This document shows positions 61,301-64,000 of a stretch of 64,000 bases of DNA, piece after piece (the first letter of the stretch is position 1; the number at the start of each line of letters is the position of its first letter). Below the pieces are notes generated by a model that saw nothing but the letters and a program-made list of their open reading frames with translations, did no database searches and was not told the DNA's origin. Origin of the DNA: Parasphingorhabdus halotolerans (GTDB lineage: Bacteria > Pseudomonadota > Alphaproteobacteria > Sphingomonadales > Sphingomonadaceae); assembly GCF_012516475.1 (NCBI RefSeq), contig NZ_CP051217.1, forward strand, positions 248,001-312,000. The letters are read 5' to 3'. The position numbers were made by a program, and so were the translations under genes.

Positions 61301-64000
61301 TGCCGCCAGTGGCGTTGAGCCTTAACAAGCCACCCGCTGCGCCAGCGCTCACATTTGCATTGTTCAGTGTCACCGACGCGCCGGTGATGGTTGTATTGCC
61401 TCCAGAGGCTGCGGTGCCAACGATTGCTGCGTTATTGGCAGTGACAGAGATGGTCCCGCCCGCATCGAGTGTTGCCGCATTCACAGTGGCACCCGTTAGC
61501 GTCAGATTATCTTGCGCATTGGCGGTGCCAGTCAATGTGAGCGCTCCGCCTGCGGTCAGACTGATATTATCCGCTCCGCCGGTGTTGGTGACCCGGTCTG
61601 CGGTCATCAATGATCCGCCATTAATCGCCCCGCCTGCCGCCATTGTAATGCTGTTTTCGGTGGTGTTGGCGGCGACAAAGCTGATCTCGCCACCTGCATC
61701 AACGGTAAAGTTGTTGCCAGCGGTTGCACGGCCAAAGCTCGCGTTGCCAGTGGCGTCGATATCAATGCCACCGCCAGAAGTAATCGTGCCCGTGCCGTTG
61801 ACATCGCCACCGGTGGCATTGAGCCGGAGCAAGCCGCCCGGAGCACCCATACTTACATTCGCATTGTTGAGCGCCACCGAACGTCCGGTTATGTTTGTTC
61901 CGCTACCCGAATTGGCGGTGCCGACCGTTGCGGCGTTGGTTGCGGTAACGGCAATGGCGCCACCTGTATCCAATGTCGCTGCGTTCACGCTCGCGCCGAC
62001 GAGTGTCACATTATCCTGCGCATTGGCGGTGCCAGTCAATGTGAGCGCTCCGCCTGCGGTCAGATTGATATTATCCGCTCCGCCGGTGTTGGTGACCCGG
62101 TCTGCGGTCATCAATGATCCGCCATTAATCGCCCCGCCTGCCGCCATTGTAATGCTGTTTTCGGTGGTGTTGGCGGCGACAAAGCTGATCTCGCCACCTG
62201 CATCAACGGTAAAGTTGTTGCCAGCGGTTGCACGGCCAAAGCTCGCGTTGCCAGTGGCGTCGATATCAATGCCACCGCCAGAAGTAATCGTGCCCGTGCC
62301 GTTGACATCGCCACCGGTGGCATTGAGCCGGAGCAAGCCGCCCGGAGCACCCATACTTACATTCGCATTGTTGAGCGTCACCGAACGTCCGGTTATGTTT
62401 GTTCCGCTACCCGAATTGGCGGTGCCGACCGTTGCGGCGTTGGTTGCGGTAACGGCAATGGCGCCACCTGTATCCAATGTCGCTGCGTTCACGCTCGCGC
62501 CGACGAGTGTCACATTATCCTGCGCATTGGCGGTGCCAGTCAATGTGAGCGCTCCGCCTGCGGTCAGATTGATATTATCGGCTCCGCCGGTGTTGGTGAC
62601 CCGGTCTGCGGTCATCAGAGATCCGCCATTGATCGCCCCGCCTGCCGCCATTGTAATGCTGTTCTCAGTGGTGTTGGCATTGGCAAAGTTGATCGCGCCG
62701 CCCGTATTAACAGTGAAGTTGTTGCCCGCCGTTGCACTGCCAAAGCTGGCGTTGCCGGTGGCGTCGATATCGATGCCACCGCCAGAAGTAATCGTGCCCG
62801 TGCCGTTGACATCGCCACCGGTGGCATTGAGCCGGAGCAAGCCGCCCGGAGCACCCATACTTACATTCGCATTGTTGAGCGTCACCGAACGTCCGGTTAT
62901 GTTTGTTCCGCTACCCGAATTGGCGGTGCCGACCGTTGCGGCGTTGGTTGCGGTAACGGCAATGGCGCCACCTGTATCCAATGTCGCTGCATTCACACTC
63001 GCGCCGACGAGTGTCACATTATCCTGCGCATTGGCGGTGCCAGTCAATGTGAGCGCTCCGCCTGCGGTCAGACTGATATTATCGGCTCCGCCGGTGTTGG
63101 TGACCCGGTCTGCGGTCATCAGAGATCCGCCATTGATCGCCCCGCCTGCCGCCATTGTAATGCTGTTTTCGGTGGTGTTGGCGGCGACAAAGCTGATCGC
63201 GCCACCTGCATCAACGGTAAAGTTGTTACCAGCGGTTGCGCTGCCAAAGCTCGCGTTGCCGGTGGCGTCGATATCAATGCCACCGCCTACCGTGACGATG
63301 CCATTACCATTGCTGTTGCCAGCGGTGGCATTCAGTCGGAGATTGCCGCCGATTGCACCGTTGTTCAAGGTGACCGACGCGCCGGTAATAGATGTTGCGC
63401 CGCCGCTAATCGCGCGATTGACGAGAGAATTTCCCGATGATGCGACCGTCATCGAGGTCGCCGCATTGGCAATGCCAGAAATCGTCGTCGATCCGGCATT
63501 GGCCGTCGCAGTAATCGCACCGGTTGTGGCGGTCATGTCCGTGCCGGTAATATTGCCGTTACCGCTAGTCGTGTTGGGCGTGATCTGGGTAGTAAGAGAA
63601 ATCGATTGGTTTGCCAGCAAAGTGACAAAGTCGATTTGGCTGGCGGTGACGTTAATCAATCCCCCAGCGGTGGAGTTACCCAGATCAGCAATATTACCTG
63701 TATTGATGATAATATTGCCGCCGGTAATAATAGAATTGAGCCCGGTGGCGAAATCGGAAAGCGTGGTCGCCTGGAAATTGCCACTGGCCTCGGCGTGATC
63801 CACATTGATCGCGCCTGTTGCATCAAGCAGGATATCACCGCCCGTTACATTCATGTTGGCAACCGTCTGGGTTCCGGCACTGGTGCTGGTGATGCCGGCC
63901 CCGGCATCCGCGCTGCCTGTAATGCTGACATCGCCGCCTGTGTTGATCGCGATTGTGGTCGAAGCAGCCATATCTGTGGCTGCAAGATTGCCACCGGCAT
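58335..64000 (-). CDS. large beta-strand-repeat adhesin (filamentous haemagglutinin-like), C-terminal portion
   Basis: Open frame from the window's right edge to a stop at 58335, about 1,888 codons; the N-terminus (where a secretion domain would be) is outside. The sequence is a monotone beta-helix-type repeat rich in Gly, Thr, Asn and Ala (NITGRSVTLNNAN, GGGIDIDATGNASFGSATAGNNFTV, AGGAINGGSLM). A block of 504-bp units repeats nearly exactly from about 61.6 to 63.2 kb. Near the C-terminus six Pro residues are followed by a long Pro-Thr-rich run, then an acidic tail (ENPQDEDCRTDEP). No autotransporter barrel is present at this end, so a two-partner or type I-like secretion route is more likely (inference). 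It probably mediates surface attachment or aggregation. Confidence 0.85.
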   Translation of the reverse strand, partial: AGGNLAATDMAASTTIAINTGGDVSITGSADAGAGITSTSAGTQTVANMNVTGGDILLDATGAINVDHAEASGNFQATTLSDFATGLNSIITGGNIIINTGNIADLGNSTAGGLINVTASQIDFVTLLANQSISLTTQITPNTTSGNGNITGTDMTATTGAITATANAGSTTISGIANAATSMTVASSGNSLVNRAISGGATSITGASVTLNNGAIGGNLRLNATAGNSNGNGIVTVGGGIDIDATGNASFGSATAGNNFTVDAGGAISFVAANTTENSITMAAGGAINGGSLMTADRVTNTGGADNISLTAGGALTLTGTANAQDNVTLVGASVNAATLDTGGAIAVTATNAATVGTANSGSGTNITGRSVTLNNANVSMGAPGGLLRLNATGGDVNGTGTITSGGGIDIDATGNASFGSATAGNNFTVNTGGAINFANANTTENSITMAAGGAINGGSLMTADRVTNTGGADNINLTAGGALTLTGTANAQDNVTLVGASVNAATLDTGGAIAVTATNAATVGTANSGSGTNITGRSVTLNNANVSMGAPGGLLRLNATGGDVNGTGTITSGGGIDIDATGNASFGRATAGNNFTVDAGGEISFVAANTTENSITMAAGGAINGGSLMTADRVTNTGGADNINLTAGGALTLTGTANAQDNVTLVGASVNAATLDTGGAIAVTATNAATVGTANSGSGTNITGRSVALNNANVSMGAPGGLLRLNATGGDVNGTGTITSGGGIDIDATGNASFGRATAGNNFTVDAGGEISFVAANTTENSITMAAGGAINGGSLMTADRVTNTGGADNISLTAGGALTLTGTANAQDNLTLTGATVNAATLDAGGTISVTANNAAIVGTAASGGNTTITGASVTLNNANVSAGAAGGLLRLNATGGNVSNSGALVSGGGIDIDATGNVGIGSLDAQGGSFTVDAGNNISFADATSTSNIDMTAGGSINGGDLNATNALNLNGNNIAISDASASAINFTSATNILFDMLNSSNAIALAATNGTIGTNMAGGSIVSDGNVDLAAQIIAVGDITSGGSITGIASNGGASFGAVNAANNITIRAAGTPTLANAISGGNTSITGQSVTLNNGTIAGNLALNATAGNVDASGNITVGGAIDLDATSDVGFGSLDAQGGAFTTNAGGNITFTSAAGSADMIFVAGGGISGTVATSDGNMSLTSAQMINAGSLTSDGTLTARANGGSFTAGDIISSGDMIISAEGNITLQTANATGLGLIMLSARNGGNLTANLLRSDGNNVLAFASGQLAVTTIETPQNIFATGVGGLMINSATGNSGEFTSNTGDVVIQNLNFSNEVTADGQNIFLRSNGALTITANARGGDIDILVEDDLNVQSAIATGDIDLTTTGGSAFVNVVTSQNASLPIVPAFGSGGITSQAITTSGGNVTITSANNTTIFDSVTAANNLVMTAGGLIDIRASVVGATIQTSSADMEISSAGQLGDFQTTSDITINSNGTNQVILGGTGATGVFSLSNDEFTRIQSGGDLTFFATATGNTTPDLIIQDLTAVAGQNVSGPQTANIGFAGTLTIDSEQSTRVDGNLNLTGASANTSLNMTAGNDLRINAQGGLIQITDLSGSFGSVGRLDLAATNILALTDQAFTDIAGLNVFDVDLRLADNDGVNIDGGLIRSGSARFTAPGNIYIQNTSPDQDFDGRRGFTIGSLVIENSGSTDQNIVINGIVNGVTGIDAIFETDVTGNFDPNSTINGCIIADPASCAPPPPPPPTPTPTPTPTPTPTPTPTPVPTPTPTPTPTPTPVPTPTPVPTPTPSPDPDPTNDNPVQDIIDEELTPPEEALRSDPFETNLIELRDTEENIDDPLIDEPVTGAGNDDLWAIDQICENPQDEDCRTDEPADNAELEPAE
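58612..58767. repeat. Pro-Thr-coding low-complexity microsatellite
   Basis: On the plus strand, hexamer-like GGAGTT/GGTGTA/GGCACC units repeat; on the minus strand they encode alternating Pro-Thr with Val and Ser interruptions, preceded by six prolines. A longer block (GGCACCGGAGTGGGTGTAGG) occurs twice. Likely a flexible spacer and a hot spot for slippage. Confidence 0.85.
61550..63250. repeat. 504-bp near-identical tandem repeats inside the adhesin gene
   Basis: The sequence GCCATTGTAATGCTGTT recurs at 61639, 62143, 62647 and 63151, exactly 504 bp (168 codons) apart. Within the units, long stretches are identical on both sides, with a few codon changes (for example ISF/INF and SAT/RAT). 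The outer parts at either end diverge. Such perfect in-frame periodicity suggests recent expansion by recombination or slippage and a variable repeat number between strains. Confidence 0.92.

Noticed and set aside
61607..62854. Three near-identical 79-codon minus-strand ORFs at 61607, 62111 and 62615
   Set aside because: They are out-of-frame readings of the 504-bp adhesin repeats and repeat only because the DNA does.
61550..63250. CRISPR array
   Set aside because: The repeats are 504 bp long, in frame and without short unique spacers; they are protein repeats.
60205..63798. A plus-strand open frame of 1,197 codons rich in Pro, Ala and Val
   Set aside because: It lies entirely antisense to the adhesin gene. 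Repetitive Gly/Thr/Asn/Ala codons on the true strand read as Pro/Ala/Val/Leu on the other and contain few stops. It shows no domain and its repeats mirror the 504-bp units.

Overview
The window looks like chromosomal DNA of an alphaproteobacterium, most likely a sphingomonad (Sphingomonadales). This is inferred from gene content and order, not from a database search. The main pointers are a ppiD | tpiA-secG-pyrG block, lolC-lolD-dnaE, a DivL-type kinase followed by tsaE-amgK-murU-addB-addA-trxA, an hsp20 with a ROSE-like leader and an RpoH-like promoter, and many short-leader, tightly overlapping genes at moderate GC. No rRNA, tRNA, CRISPR array, insertion sequence or phage was seen.

Layout. 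1-7.3 kb: ppiD (partial), tpiA, a ferredoxin/cytochrome P450 pair sitting between tpiA and secG, pyrG, and a Crp/Fnr regulator preceded by a perfect CRP-type operator. 7.4-8.4 kb: a small heat-shock gene with terminator, RNA thermometer and heat-shock promoter, then a 300-bp stretch with a terminator-capped 27-codon ORF and a 20-bp palindrome. 8.4-17.8 kb: lolCD, gpx, dnaE, an acyl-CoA ligase, a radical SAM protein and moaB. 17.9-29.3 kb: the divL-tsaE-amgK-murU-addB-addA-trxA run, mostly with overlapping stop and start codons. 28.9-36.4 kb: argJ-GST-inositol phosphatase on the minus strand, secA and a TauE/SafE transporter. 36.6-41.4 kb: an accessory stretch of small exported or membrane proteins, including two exported paralogues and a tandem pair of 40-residue hydrophobic peptides.

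41.5-51.4 kb is the most unusual part: a four-gene minus-strand operon encoding a five-haem cytochrome, a lipoprotein with two GlcG/HbpS haem-binding-type domains, an outer-membrane beta-barrel, and a roughly 1,426-residue ten-haem cytochrome with a His-rich linker and a C-terminal LVIVD-type propeller. I read this as a candidate trans-envelope electron conduit unlike the textbook MtrCAB set. A Popeye-like membrane/cyclic-nucleotide-binding protein is transcribed divergently from it.

52.5-58.3 kb: aldehyde dehydrogenase, acetolactate-synthase-type TPP enzyme, D-2-hydroxyacid dehydrogenase and cysS. 58.3-64.0 kb: the C-terminal part of a giant repeat-built adhesin with 504-bp internal repeats and a Pro-Thr-rich segment.

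Two genes (the ten-haem cytochrome and cysS) are each broken by what looks like one missing base in a run of four C residues. Because cysS is normally essential, a homopolymer sequencing error is the leading explanation for both. The cytochrome site also happens to be a formal -1 slippery heptamer.
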